From: Desulfopila aestuarii DSM 18488
GTDB lineage: Bacteria; Desulfobacterota; Desulfobulbia; Desulfobulbales; Desulfocapsaceae
NCBI RefSeq assembly: GCF_900143695.1
Contig: NZ_FRFE01000003.1
Span: 248,001 to 312,000 of the forward strand
Direction: 5' to 3'
DNA: 64,000 nucleotides
This document shows, in pieces, positions 42,403-50,736 of the stretch. Below the pieces are notes generated by a model, which was given only the letters and a program-made list of their open reading frames with translations, ran no database searches and was not told where the DNA came from. The translations under genes were made by a program, and so were the position numbers. How positions within the stretch are numbered: the stretch's first letter is position 1; every line of letters starts with the position of its first letter.

Positions 42403-43344
42403 ATGAAACAGATACTCCAATTTTTCCTCGTCGGCTTGCTGCTTTTAGCGGTGGCCGTGGTCTATGATGGCTTCTATATTCTTGAGGAAGGCAAGCAGGT
42501 TGTGGTAACCCAGTTTGGCGCCCCGGTCGGCGAACCGGTCACCGAAGCAGGTCTCCACCTGAAGATGCCGTTTCTCCAGCAGGTAAATATCTTCGAGAAA
42601 AAAATACAGATTTGGGATGGCGATCCTAACCAGATCCCAACCAATGACAAAACCTTTGTCTTCCTCGATGTTACTGCCAGGTGGCGAATCTCTGACGCAC
42701 TCCGTTATCTTCAATCCACTGGCGGCTCAGAGGCACGGGCACAATCACTTCTTGACGATATCATTGATGGTACCGTCCGTGATATGGTCAACAAAAACAA
42801 CCTGATTGAAATCATCCGGAGCTCCGACTGGTCTCCGGACACCATGACCCAGATTTTAGGCAACGAGCCGATCGGATCAAAACCTCAGATGGGCCGTGAC
42901 AAAATTCAGGACATTATCCTTGAGGTGGCAAGTCAAGCCACACCAGGGTACGGCATCACGCTCATCGACGTGATGATCAAGCGGGTCAACTATATCGAGT
43001 CGGTACGTTCCAAGGTCTATGACCGGATGATCTCTGAAAGGAAACGTATCGCCGCCGAGAAACGTTCGTTGGGTGAAGGCCAGAAAGCGGAAATTCTCGG
43101 TACCGTGGACAAGGAACTCAAAGAAATCATTTCTGGTGCCAACCGCGAAGCGGTCACCATCAAGGGTAAAGCTGATGCCGAGGCCACCAGAATTTATGGC
43201 CAGGCCTACAACCAGGATCAGGACTTTTACGGCTTTCTCAAAACACTTGAAAGCTATGAGAAGATAATCGGCGGCAATACCTCGCTCATCATCTCTTCTG
43301 ATTCTGAACTCTATAAATACATGAAAAACGTTCAAGGCAACTGA
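42403..43344 (+). CDS. hflC: FtsH protease modulator HflC
   Basis: Partner of HflK in the FtsH-HflKC complex. The 313-residue product starts with a membrane helix (about 4-21) and continues directly into the SPFH domain (VVVTQFGAPVGEPVTEAGLHLKMPF). The C-terminal half is a charged helix with SERKRIAAEKRSLGEGQKAEI and the conserved KGKADAEATRIYGQAYNQD. AAGGATAC precedes the ATG. It is the last gene of the pair, followed by a strong terminator. Confidence 0.95.
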   Translation: MKQILQFFLVGLLLLAVAVVYDGFYILEEGKQVVVTQFGAPVGEPVTEAGLHLKMPFLQQVNIFEKKIQIWDGDPNQIPTNDKTFVFLDVTARWRISDALRYLQSTGGSEARAQSLLDDIIDGTVRDMVNKNNLIEIIRSSDWSPDTMTQILGNEPIGSKPQMGRDKIQDIILEVASQATPGYGITLIDVMIKRVNYIESVRSKVYDRMISERKRIAAEKRSLGEGQKAEILGTVDKELKEIISGANREAVTIKGKADAEATRIYGQAYNQDQDFYGFLKTLESYEKIIGGNTSLIISSDSELYKYMKNVQGN

Positions 43345-43384
43345 TCCACCTGCCAGGTTCGTTTCAAGAATTATAGCGAAACAG

Positions 43385-43422
43385 AAAAAGGGCGTCTGCT
43401 GCATGGCAGACGCCCTTTTTTG
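43385..43422. terminator. Bidirectional terminator between hflC and the cysteine-rich gene
   Basis: Perfect 15-bp stem, AAAAAGGGCGTCTGC (43385-43399) and its complement (43406-43420), with a 6-base loop and T-runs on both strands. It lies 41 bases after the hflC stop and about 40 after the stop of the convergent gene. Confidence 0.9.
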
Positions 43423-43460
43423 CCTCTTCCCTGTTGCCGGTTATCGGCCAGAAATAGGAA

Positions 43461-44138
43461 TTACTTGTCCAAACCCTCGCTGGTTCCAGGATATCCCGGC
43501 TTTTGTTCAGGCTGAAAGGGTATCCGCCCTTTATCCTCCAGCAACGCCTGGAGTGCTTCCACCTGTTCCTCAGAGTCAAGACTTTCCAGTTCAAGTTTTT
43601 CAAACCGACAGTTACATCTGTTCAACTGCCCGTCACACCAGGGGCAAATCTCCACAGGACAACCAAGAAGGTGACATTCTCCAGCCTTAACCTGACAGAC
43701 GGGGCAAAGCACGTCAGTACCCTTCACACCAAATTCCGGTAAATCTTTCACCTCGCCATAACTCTTGACCAATTCCTCACTGTCGCTAAAGCCGAAAAAA
43801 CCTAGAATCTCTTCCGGAATCGGCTCCTTACCATATTCACCGAGGATATGCGCCTCCCCTTCAGACACAACCGCCCCATAGGAATGCGTCATGGTGGATA
43901 CAGCAAGTAACGTCACTCCCTGCAGTGAATCAATGTGGGCAAGGCGAACTACCGCCTCTTCTCTGGCCTCCGGTAAAACTTTGTAGAACTCGAGCAATAC
44001 GGCCAATGCAGGCGGATTATTCTGGTATTTTTTCACCAGAGCGGTAGCCGCTGCACGTTCCTGCTGCTCCACTCCGTATTCAATAAACATCTCTACTTCA
44101 TCGACCAGCTTCTGCTGGGCACTTTCCGGTAACATCAT
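43461..44138 (-). CDS. Cysteine-rich protein of unknown function
   Basis: A 225-residue protein I do not recognise as a named family. Residues 1-135 look helical and soluble, with a conserved-looking TMTHSYGAVVSEGEAHI segment. Residues 140-182 are a dense Cys cluster: Cys145, Cys148, Cys155 with His156, Cys160, Cys165, Cys168, Cys175 and Cys177, in CPVCQVKAGECHLLGCPVEI followed by CPWCDGQLNRCNCRF. That pattern suggests two zinc sites. The GxxH-x-x-GC-x-x-E-x-CPxC-x-x-Q-x-x-x-C-x-C arrangement recalls a zinc module I have seen at the ends of unannotated bacterial proteins. The C-terminus is acidic. It is a single gene between two terminator/promoter regions. Confidence 0.8.
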   Translation of the reverse strand: MMLPESAQQKLVDEVEMFIEYGVEQQERAAATALVKKYQNNPPALAVLLEFYKVLPEAREEAVVRLAHIDSLQGVTLLAVSTMTHSYGAVVSEGEAHILGEYGKEPIPEEILGFFGFSDSEELVKSYGEVKDLPEFGVKGTDVLCPVCQVKAGECHLLGCPVEICPWCDGQLNRCNCRFEKLELESLDSEEQVEALQALLEDKGRIPFQPEQKPGYPGTSEGLDK

Positions 44139-44376
44139 GATGCGTTCTTCTCACCTCTCCACATTATCTTACAGACGTCTGGCCACCGCCTTATTCGAGC
44201 GGCCATATCAACCACAATGCCAGGCCGTGGCAGCTATGGTCGCGTTGCCCCAACCCGAGCCCTCTGTGTTCACAACAGCACCAAATCGACACTCTATCAC
44301 TCCGTATCTGCTACCCTTTACAGCAGAGGATCATTGGTGGCACAAACGTACCAATTCAAGCAAACAGAAAAGAAAT
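44139..44376. other. Divergent spacer upstream of citrate synthase
   Basis: Roughly 240 bases between the start of the cysteine-rich gene and the citrate synthase promoter. It should contain the promoter of the minus-strand gene, but I see no clear pair of boxes. No coding frame or RNA gene is supported. Confidence 0.45.
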
Positions 44377-44405
44377 TTGCGTTATAATTTCATTTATACT
44401 ATAGT
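44377..44405 (+). promoter_or_regulatory. Promoter candidate for citrate synthase
   Basis: -35 TTGCGT (44377-44382), 17-base spacer, -10 TATAGT (44400-44405). This leaves a leader of about 230 bases before the citrate synthase ATG, long enough for post-transcriptional control, but no known motif is visible in it. Confidence 0.45.
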
Positions 44406-44643
44406 ACAGCGCAAATGATGGAACCCACAGCCCTTCGCATGGATCTCTGAGCGTTCCCGTCTCAGCTACCACGCACACCTCCCGGGCTGTTCCTTCGGCA
44501 CCACAATTCATGCACCCAGACAATCTCATTGTACTGTAATCGCAACGTCTGTGCATCACCTGATACCCTTCTGGCTGCCGAAACAACATATGCAGTGGCC
44601 GCCTCGGCCGGCCCCACAGTCTTATCAACCATAAGGAGTACGT

Positions 44644-45942
44644 ATGCCACAGGAATTTGCCCAGCTCTCTATAGACGGAAAAAACTACACTCTACCCATT
44701 GTTGTCGGAACGGCCGGACAAAAAGCGATCGATATACGAAGTTTACTAAAAGACAGCGGCTACATCACGCTTGACAGCGGCTACATGAATACCGGCTCCT
44801 GCACCAGTGCAATTACTTACCTGGACGGCGGCCAGGGCATCCTCAACTACCGGGGCTACGCCATCGAGGATCTGGCCGAGAACTGCCAGTTCATCGAGGT
44901 CGCCTATCTCATCTTGAATGGTGAGCTGCCGAACTACGAACAGCTTGAGCAGTTTAAACGCGACATGCGCCGTTTTGCTTTGCTGCATGAGGACATGATC
45001 CACTTCTTCGATCATTTCCCCCCGAACGCCTCGCCGATGTCCATCCTCTCCACCATGGTGGGCACGCTCCACAACTTTTATCCGGAGATGGATGACGAAG
45101 ATGACCCATACGGCGGCATCACGGTGACAACAGCCCGGCTGCTCTCAAAGATCCGCACCATTGCCGCCTTCTCCTACAAGAAGAATATCGGCCATCCGCT
45201 GGTCTACCCCAATGCCAAACTCAATTATGTGCAGAACTTTCTGAACATGATGTTTGACCGGCCCAACATGCCCTATGTTATCAAGCCTGAAGTCGCCATG
45301 GCGTTGAACAAACTGCTGATCCTCCACGCCGATCACGAGCAGAACTGTTCAACCTCAACAGTACGCCTGGTGGGCAGCGCCGGGGTAAACCTCTACGCCT
45401 CCATTTCCGCCGGAATAAACGCCTTGTGGGGCCCACTCCATGGCGGTGCTAACCAGGCGGTGCTCGAGATGCTTGAGCTCATCTACGCTGATGACTGCAA
45501 TTTCGAAAAATATATCGAAAAGGCGAAGAATAAACAGGATTCATTTCGTCTCTCGGGTTTCGGACATCGGGTATACAAAACATTTGATCCGCGTGCCAAA
45601 ATCATCAAGGAGGCCTGTCACGAGGTGCTCGGTGCCCTGGACATCCAGGATCCGCTCTTGGATATCGCCCTCGAACTCGAAGAACGGGTGCGCAACGATG
45701 CCTACTTTCAGGAGCGGAATCTCTATCCGAACGTCGATTTCTATAGCGGCATCATTTATCGGGCCATCGGCATTCCGACCAACATGTTCACCGTTATGTT
45801 CGCGCTGGGCCGACTGCCGGGCTGGATCGCCCAATGGACAGAGATGAAGGAAGATAAAGCGAATGCCCGTATCGGCAGACCGCGTCAGGTCTACACCGGT
45901 CACACTCTGCGACCGTTCGTACCGATGCACGAGCGGAAATAA
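44644..45942 (+). CDS. gltA: Citrate synthase, hexameric (type II) form
   Basis: Condenses acetyl-CoA and oxaloacetate. The 432-residue product has the type II layout with the N-terminal beta domain (FAQLSIDGKNYTLPIVVGT). The catalytic triad sits in LHADHEQNCSTST, GPLHGGANQAVLE and NVDFYSG. The RLSGFGHRVYKTFDPRAK block binds substrate. It is therefore of the Gram-negative Si type and not the Re-citrate synthase found in some anaerobes. AAGGAG lies 5 bases before the ATG. A bidirectional terminator follows. Confidence 0.96.
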   Translation: MPQEFAQLSIDGKNYTLPIVVGTAGQKAIDIRSLLKDSGYITLDSGYMNTGSCTSAITYLDGGQGILNYRGYAIEDLAENCQFIEVAYLILNGELPNYEQLEQFKRDMRRFALLHEDMIHFFDHFPPNASPMSILSTMVGTLHNFYPEMDDEDDPYGGITVTTARLLSKIRTIAAFSYKKNIGHPLVYPNAKLNYVQNFLNMMFDRPNMPYVIKPEVAMALNKLLILHADHEQNCSTSTVRLVGSAGVNLYASISAGINALWGPLHGGANQAVLEMLELIYADDCNFEKYIEKAKNKQDSFRLSGFGHRVYKTFDPRAKIIKEACHEVLGALDIQDPLLDIALELEERVRNDAYFQERNLYPNVDFYSGIIYRAIGIPTNMFTVMFALGRLPGWIAQWTEMKEDKANARIGRPRQVYTGHTLRPFVPMHERK

Positions 45943-45972
45943 AAGGGACACTAATATCAGGAAAAACCATTA

Positions 45973-46010
45973 AAATGGGGAGACGGCTGTTTGTTGCCGT
46001 CTCCCCATTT
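45973..46010. terminator. Bidirectional terminator between gltA and polA
   Basis: Perfect 15-bp stem, AAATGGGGAGACGGC (45973-45987) and its complement (45996-46010), loop of 8 bases. It starts 30 bases after the gltA stop and ends one base from the polA stop codon. The T-runs are short (ATTTTAA on the minus strand). Confidence 0.8.
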
Positions 46011-46011
46011 G

Positions 46012-48681
46012 CTATTTGGCAAGGCTTTTACCAACCGTCACATTCACCACCAGTGGCACGTCGAGCTGCATCGCCTCTTCCATCGATTTCTGAATAATTT
46101 TCTTCGCCACTTCCACCTGGTCTTCGGGTACCTCAAATACCAGTTCATCGTGAATCTGCAACAAAAGCGTCGCTGGAACATCAGCGTCACGAAGGGCTGC
46201 AGCCACTTTTAACATGGCAAGCTTGATGATATCCGCAGCGGTTCCCTGGATGGGTGTATTAATCGCTGTTCGCTCGGCAAATTCACGTTGGATGCGATTA
46301 CTGCTGTTGATCTCTGGAACAGCCCGCCGCCGGTTCATGAGGGTCGTAACAAAGCCATCTTCTTTTGCCTGGACGACAATGTCCTCCATAAACTGTTTGA
46401 CCCCACTATAAAGGGTAAAGTACTTATCGATAAAGCTCTGGGCCTCTTTACGGCTTATGCCAAGCTGTCCGGACAGTCCGAAGCTGCTCATTCCATAGAC
46501 TATGCCGAAGTTGATACTTTTGGCAACTCGCCTCATATCCCCGGTTACCAGCAGCGGAGATACCCCAAATATCTGGGCCGCAGTCCGGGTATGAATATCA
46601 TCACCCGCCCTAAACGCATCCACAAGTGCCTTATCTCCTGAATAATGAGCCAAAACCCGCAGGTCGATCTGGGAATAGTCAGCCGAGACAAAGAGCTGAC
46701 CTTCAGCCGGAACAAAGGCCTGACGGATACGGTTGCCCTCCTCCCCCCGAATCGGGATATTCTGCAGGTTCGGGTTACTGCTCGACAACCGGCCTGTTGC
46801 CGTAACCGCCTGATTAAACGAGGTGTGGATCCGCCCGCTTTCAGGATCCTGAAAGGTTGCCAGCTTTTCCACGTAGGTGGACTGTAGCTTGGCAAGGGTT
46901 CGATACTCGAGGATTAAAGCCGGCAGCTCGTGCTTTGGCGCCAGCTTTTCCAACACTTTCACGTCAGTGGAATAGCCGGTCTTTGTCTTGCGGCCATGGG
47001 GCAGATTCAGTTCCTCAAAAAGGATCTGGCCAAGCTGCCGCGGGGAGTTAATATTGAAAGTCTGTCCTGCAACCGCATAAATCCTCTGCTCGATCTCGGC
47101 AAGTTTACCAAGAAACTCAGCTGAAAGATCACCAAGAAGATGCTCATCGATACAGATGCCCCGCATTTCCATCTCGGCAAGTATTGGCATAAGCGGCATC
47201 TCCAGCTCATTAAAGAGGTGGTCGAGCCGCTTAGCAATGAGCTGATCATGATAATTCTGCCAGAGACTCAGGGTGCCGTAGACATCTTCACAGCTGTAAT
47301 TGCATGCACTTTCGGGATCGACATACGCAAAGCAGTCGTCCCGCTTATCCTGTCCCACCACCTCTTCAAATGTGGTCATACGAATTCCGAGATCACGACA
47401 GAGGTCGTCAAGCTTGAGCGACCGGCCCGGCACCTCCAGAAGGTGGGCGGCAATCATGGTATCGGCCAGAGGATTCGCCATGTTCATCTGCCACTGCCGA
47501 TTCAACACAGTATAGTCATACTTCAGGTTATGACCGATCTTCAAAATTCCAGGAGCAAGCAGCAGCGGTGCAAGCAGTTCTTTCACCGTCCCTTCGTCCA
47601 ATTGTCCGGCCACTCGCACACCTTCGGCGTCCAGATGCCCAATTGGGACATACCAGGCCCGGTCTAGATCACTACAAATCGACACCCCGACCAATCGCGC
47701 TCTGCGGGCATCAAGTGAGGTAGTTTCGGTATCGATTACCACCTGTTTTTTACCAAGCAATTCCTGCACTACCTGCTCAAGCTGTGCGTTCGTCGTAATA
47801 CTGGAAAATTTTTCCGTCTCTATTTTCTCTGAAGTATCGATCTCTTTCAAGAAGGAGGAAAACTCCAGCTCGGCGTAGAGTTCGGCGAGTTTTGCATCAT
47901 CTCCCTCGCGCAAGGCATAGAGTTCGGGCTCTTCGGGCACCACTGCATCTTCTTTCAAGCGAATCAGGTCTCGTGAGAGAAACGCCGAATCTCTATTCTC
48001 AATAAGGCGCTCTTTCATTTTTGACGGCTTCATCGTATCGATGCGATCATACAGGTTCTCAAGGCTCTGGTATTCTGCAATCAGCTTCTCAGCGGTCTTC
48101 GGCCCTATCCCAGGCACCCCCGGAACATTGTCGGAACTGTCACCGACCAGGGCAAACATATCAAGCAGCTGCCCGATGGCAACACCATATTTAGCCTCCA
48201 CTGCAGCGGTATCCATGACCTTTTCCTTCATCGGGTCCCACATCACCACAGAATCGTCGACCAGTTGCAGCAGATCTTTGTCGCCTGAAACAATCACCAC
48301 CTGAAGACCACGTGCACTTAACACCCGCGCTGCGGAGGCAATTAAATCGTCCGCCTCAATTCCCGGCTCTTCAAGTGAGAGAATATTTGAGGAAGCGATA
48401 AAATCTCGAATGTAAGGAACCTGCACAGCGAGTTCTTCGGGCATTGGCGGCCTGTGAGCCTTATAGTCCGAATACATTTCGTGCCGGAACACCTTGCCCC
48501 TGCTGTCAAAGGCAACCGCCACATAGCGCGGATTTTTCTCCCGCATGAGCTTTCGCAGGATATTGATAAAGCCAAAAACCGCGTTGGTCTGCATCCCCTT
48601 ACTGTTGGAGAGTGGCTTCACGCCATGGAAAGCACGATAAATATAGGCGCTACCATCTATCAGATACACTTCTTGTTTCAC
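46012..48681 (-). CDS. polA: DNA polymerase I
   Basis: Repair polymerase that also removes Okazaki primers. I start it at GTG 48681 (889 residues, M(GTG)KQEVYLIDGSAYIYRAFHG), since AAAGGAG lies 9 bases upstream and the family opens with this motif; the frame is open for 30 more codons of unrelated sequence. Domains: 5'-3' exonuclease (1-280) with EADDLIA at 109-115; 3'-5' exonuclease with an intact DTET at 317-320, so proofreading looks active; polymerase with motif A DYSQIDLR at 668-675, motif B RRVAKSINFGIVYG and motif C HDE at 844-846. The stop codon abuts a terminator hairpin. Confidence 0.96.
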   Translation of the reverse strand: MKQEVYLIDGSAYIYRAFHGVKPLSNSKGMQTNAVFGFINILRKLMREKNPRYVAVAFDSRGKVFRHEMYSDYKAHRPPMPEELAVQVPYIRDFIASSNILSLEEPGIEADDLIASAARVLSARGLQVVIVSGDKDLLQLVDDSVVMWDPMKEKVMDTAAVEAKYGVAIGQLLDMFALVGDSSDNVPGVPGIGPKTAEKLIAEYQSLENLYDRIDTMKPSKMKERLIENRDSAFLSRDLIRLKEDAVVPEEPELYALREGDDAKLAELYAELEFSSFLKEIDTSEKIETEKFSSITTNAQLEQVVQELLGKKQVVIDTETTSLDARRARLVGVSICSDLDRAWYVPIGHLDAEGVRVAGQLDEGTVKELLAPLLLAPGILKIGHNLKYDYTVLNRQWQMNMANPLADTMIAAHLLEVPGRSLKLDDLCRDLGIRMTTFEEVVGQDKRDDCFAYVDPESACNYSCEDVYGTLSLWQNYHDQLIAKRLDHLFNELEMPLMPILAEMEMRGICIDEHLLGDLSAEFLGKLAEIEQRIYAVAGQTFNINSPRQLGQILFEELNLPHGRKTKTGYSTDVKVLEKLAPKHELPALILEYRTLAKLQSTYVEKLATFQDPESGRIHTSFNQAVTATGRLSSSNPNLQNIPIRGEEGNRIRQAFVPAEGQLFVSADYSQIDLRVLAHYSGDKALVDAFRAGDDIHTRTAAQIFGVSPLLVTGDMRRVAKSINFGIVYGMSSFGLSGQLGISRKEAQSFIDKYFTLYSGVKQFMEDIVVQAKEDGFVTTLMNRRRAVPEINSSNRIQREFAERTAINTPIQGTAADIIKLAMLKVAAALRDADVPATLLLQIHDELVFEVPEDQVEVAKKIIQKSMEEAMQLDVPLVVNVTVGKSLAK

Positions 48682-48831
48682 GGGTCCTGGCTCCTTTCTT
48701 CGATTTTTGCGTATGATATTGCTGAAAATGGTTCTATCTATACTGCATGATGGCCATGAACGCATGTGCAAAACTCAGCGCAAAGAAACAACCCGCAGTC
48801 TCCAGCGCCACACATCCGCACCACATCCACA

Positions 48832-48869
48832 AACAGAAAGGGCCGTGGAAGATTACTCATCCACGGCCC
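48832..48869 (-). terminator. Terminator after the HPF-cold-shock gene
   Basis: Ten-bp stem GGGCCGTGGA/TCCACGGCCC (48840-48849 and 48860-48869) with a 10-base loop, followed on the minus strand by TTTCTGTTTG. It starts 24 bases after the stop of the HPF-cold-shock gene and ahead of polA. Confidence 0.8.
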
Positions 48870-48893
48870 CTGTATCGAAAATGTTAAAAACGT

Positions 48894-49424
48894 TTATCTG
48901 ACCGGTCTCACCCAGGACGCCTGGGGCCCCTTGTCACCATACGTTTCACCATACAGTACACTGTCACCTTCGGTCAGTTGCTCCATGTTAACGTTTTTCA
49001 ATGAATTTTCATGAAAATAGATATCTCTGTTATCAAATGAGGTAATAAATCCATACGATTCAAATGGTGAAAGCTTTCTGATAACGCCCACCTTGTCCAC
49101 TTCCTCGGCCACACTGTTTTTCACATTTTTTCTCTTTTTCCGAAGCCTTTCCTTGAGCTGCAACTCCAGGACATCGAACGCTTCAGTCAGCAGTGGCCGA
49201 ACAGCCTCTCCTTTTCGTGCAACGACGACAGTATCAGTTGGAATGGTGGCAATCAGTTTGATCTCAAACCCTCCTTCCTTATGGTGAGTAGTCGCTTCAA
49301 TGGAGACACGAAGATGCAGTACATAGCCTGCATGATGCTTTACCAGCTTCTCTTTCTCTTCTTCGATCTTGGTCTGCCATCCTTTACGTAACTCAACATT
49401 CCGGGCTTCGATCTTCAGTTCCAT
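48894..49424 (-). CDS. Ribosome-hibernation (HPF/RaiA-like) domain fused to a cold-shock domain
   Basis: A 176-residue two-domain protein. Residues 1-98 follow the HPF/RaiA plan: MELKIEARNVELRKGW, a second strand with HLRVSIEATTHHKEGGFEIKL, and a helix ending in LQLKERLRKKRK. Such domains bind the 30S decoding region and silence ribosomes. A short linker leads to a cold-shock (CSD/OB) domain at 111-174, with the RNP1-like YGFITS at 124-129 and RNP2-like DIYFHEN at 134-140, and a final ASWVRP. GGAGG lies 6 bases before the ATG. It is a single gene with a terminator and with a 7-bp hairpin in its leader (49478-49495). It is distinct from long HPF, whose C-terminal domain is a dimerization fold. 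The function is inferred from both domains. Confidence 0.85.
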   Translation of the reverse strand: MELKIEARNVELRKGWQTKIEEEKEKLVKHHAGYVLHLRVSIEATTHHKEGGFEIKLIATIPTDTVVVARKGEAVRPLLTEAFDVLELQLKERLRKKRKNVKNSVAEEVDKVGVIRKLSPFESYGFITSFDNRDIYFHENSLKNVNMEQLTEGDSVLYGETYGDKGPQASWVRPVR

Positions 49425-49608
49425 AGATTTCCTCCGTCTGATGCTCAGGCGATGGCGTTACGACCACCGCCCACTGCATGCACCTGTCGGTGCATTCCCT
49501 GGTGAATCCGGACGTGCCCTGATGAATGAAACTCCGGCAACATCCTGACTGACTGCTTTAGGGATTCACTCTGTCTTTTATTATATTTCCATAAAGAGGA
49601 GAATCAAG
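49425..49608. other. Divergent spacer with a small hairpin
   Basis: Between the HPF-cold-shock gene and the hemH leader. It contains ATGCACC-TGTC-GGTGCAT (49478-49495), a perfect 7-bp hairpin that would lie in the minus-strand leader. A TATATT-like -10 for the plus strand is near 49582, without a good -35. Confidence 0.45.
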
Positions 49609-49656
49609 ATGCGATATGAATGCAAAAAGATCATTTCGGGATTTTTTTGGGAATAG
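49609..49656 (+). CDS. Candidate 15-codon leader peptide upstream of hemH
   Basis: ATG at 49609 is preceded by AAGAGGAG with ideal spacing and opens a short frame of 15 codons (MRYECKKIISGFFWE) ending in TAG. hemH begins 96 bases further on and has a much weaker ribosome-binding site. The pairing suggests either a leader peptide or chance. No terminator/antiterminator fold is obvious between the two. Confidence 0.3.
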   Translation: MRYECKKIISGFFWE

Positions 49657-49752
49657 TCGCACAACCTGCACCAAGTGCTGGTGCTTCGGTACACAATGCA
49701 GTAGAATCATCTACCGTAAATATCCTCCACCCTTCCCAACAGTTGAAAACCA

Positions 49753-50709
49753 ATGGAAAAACATACCACCGGCATCCTACTGCTCAATATGGGCGGACCA
49801 GACTGCCTGGATGATGTCGCCCCTTTTCTCTACAACCTGTTCTCCGACCGTGAGATTATCCGTCTTGGCCCCTCCTTTCTGCAAAAACCGCTGGCCTGGT
49901 GGATTGCTCGAAAGCGTGCGCCAAAGAGCAGAGAGATCTATAGCAAAATAGGCGGCAGCTCCCCTTTGAAAAGAATCAGCCAGGCCCAGGCTGCAGCCCT
50001 TGAAGAAGCCCTTGCAACTGATGGCGATTACCTGGTGCGGGTTGCAATGCGTTACTGGCCGCCCTCTGCTGATGAGGCGGTCGCAGAATTGGTCGGTCTC
50101 GGGGTAAAAAAGATTGTCGGTTTACCGCTCTATCCTCACTACTCGAGGGCTACCTCCGGCTCATCCTTGAGCGATCTTCGGCGGGCTCTTCAACAGACAT
50201 CACCACAGCTGCCGTTCATTGAAATTCCCTCCTGGCCCGATCAGCGACACTATATTACCGCACTGGCAGAAAAAATCAGAAAAGGAGCAGAAGAACATTT
50301 TAGCAACGAACCATTCCAGCTCGTCTACAGCGCCCATAGCCTGCCGGTTTCGTTTATTGAAGGTGGGGATCCATATGTGGAGGAAATAGGTCACACCATT
50401 TCAGCCCTTGAACAACAGACAGGTATTACAGGAAAGCTCTGTTACCAGAGCAGAAGCGGACCGGTAGAATGGCTCTCTCCAGCCACATCGGAAATGATAG
50501 TGACCCTTGCCGAAGAAGGGTGTCGCAACATTCTCATGGTGCCGATCAGCTTTGTCTCAGACCATGTTGAAACGCTCTATGAGATCGGCATGCTTTTCCG
50601 TGAGCAGGCCGAATCACTTGGCGTACGCCTTGAATCCACCACATCGCTCAATACCGAGCCAGTTTTTATCAACGGCCTGCGCGAGTTGGTATTAGGAACA
50701 ACATCGTAG
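49753..50709 (+). CDS. hemH: Ferrochelatase
   Basis: Inserts iron into the porphyrin in the last step of classical heme synthesis. The 318-residue product opens MEKHTTGILLLNMGGPDCLDDV and has GLPLYPHYSRATSGS, the catalytic His region YSAHSLPVSFIEGGDPY at about 196-212, CYQSRSGPVEWL, and a C-terminal PISFVSDHVETLYEIG. No iron-sulfur Cys cluster is seen at the C-terminus. Many sulfate reducers make heme by the siroheme route, in which the final step is a radical SAM enzyme, so a canonical hemH or a coproporphyrin ferrochelatase here is worth noting. It ends 27 bases from the convergent rodA. Confidence 0.93.
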   Translation: MEKHTTGILLLNMGGPDCLDDVAPFLYNLFSDREIIRLGPSFLQKPLAWWIARKRAPKSREIYSKIGGSSPLKRISQAQAAALEEALATDGDYLVRVAMRYWPPSADEAVAELVGLGVKKIVGLPLYPHYSRATSGSSLSDLRRALQQTSPQLPFIEIPSWPDQRHYITALAEKIRKGAEEHFSNEPFQLVYSAHSLPVSFIEGGDPYVEEIGHTISALEQQTGITGKLCYQSRSGPVEWLSPATSEMIVTLAEEGCRNILMVPISFVSDHVETLYEIGMLFREQAESLGVRLESTTSLNTEPVFINGLRELVLGTTS

Positions 50710-50736
50710 AGAAGCAAACTGTCACCGCCTCCAGTA

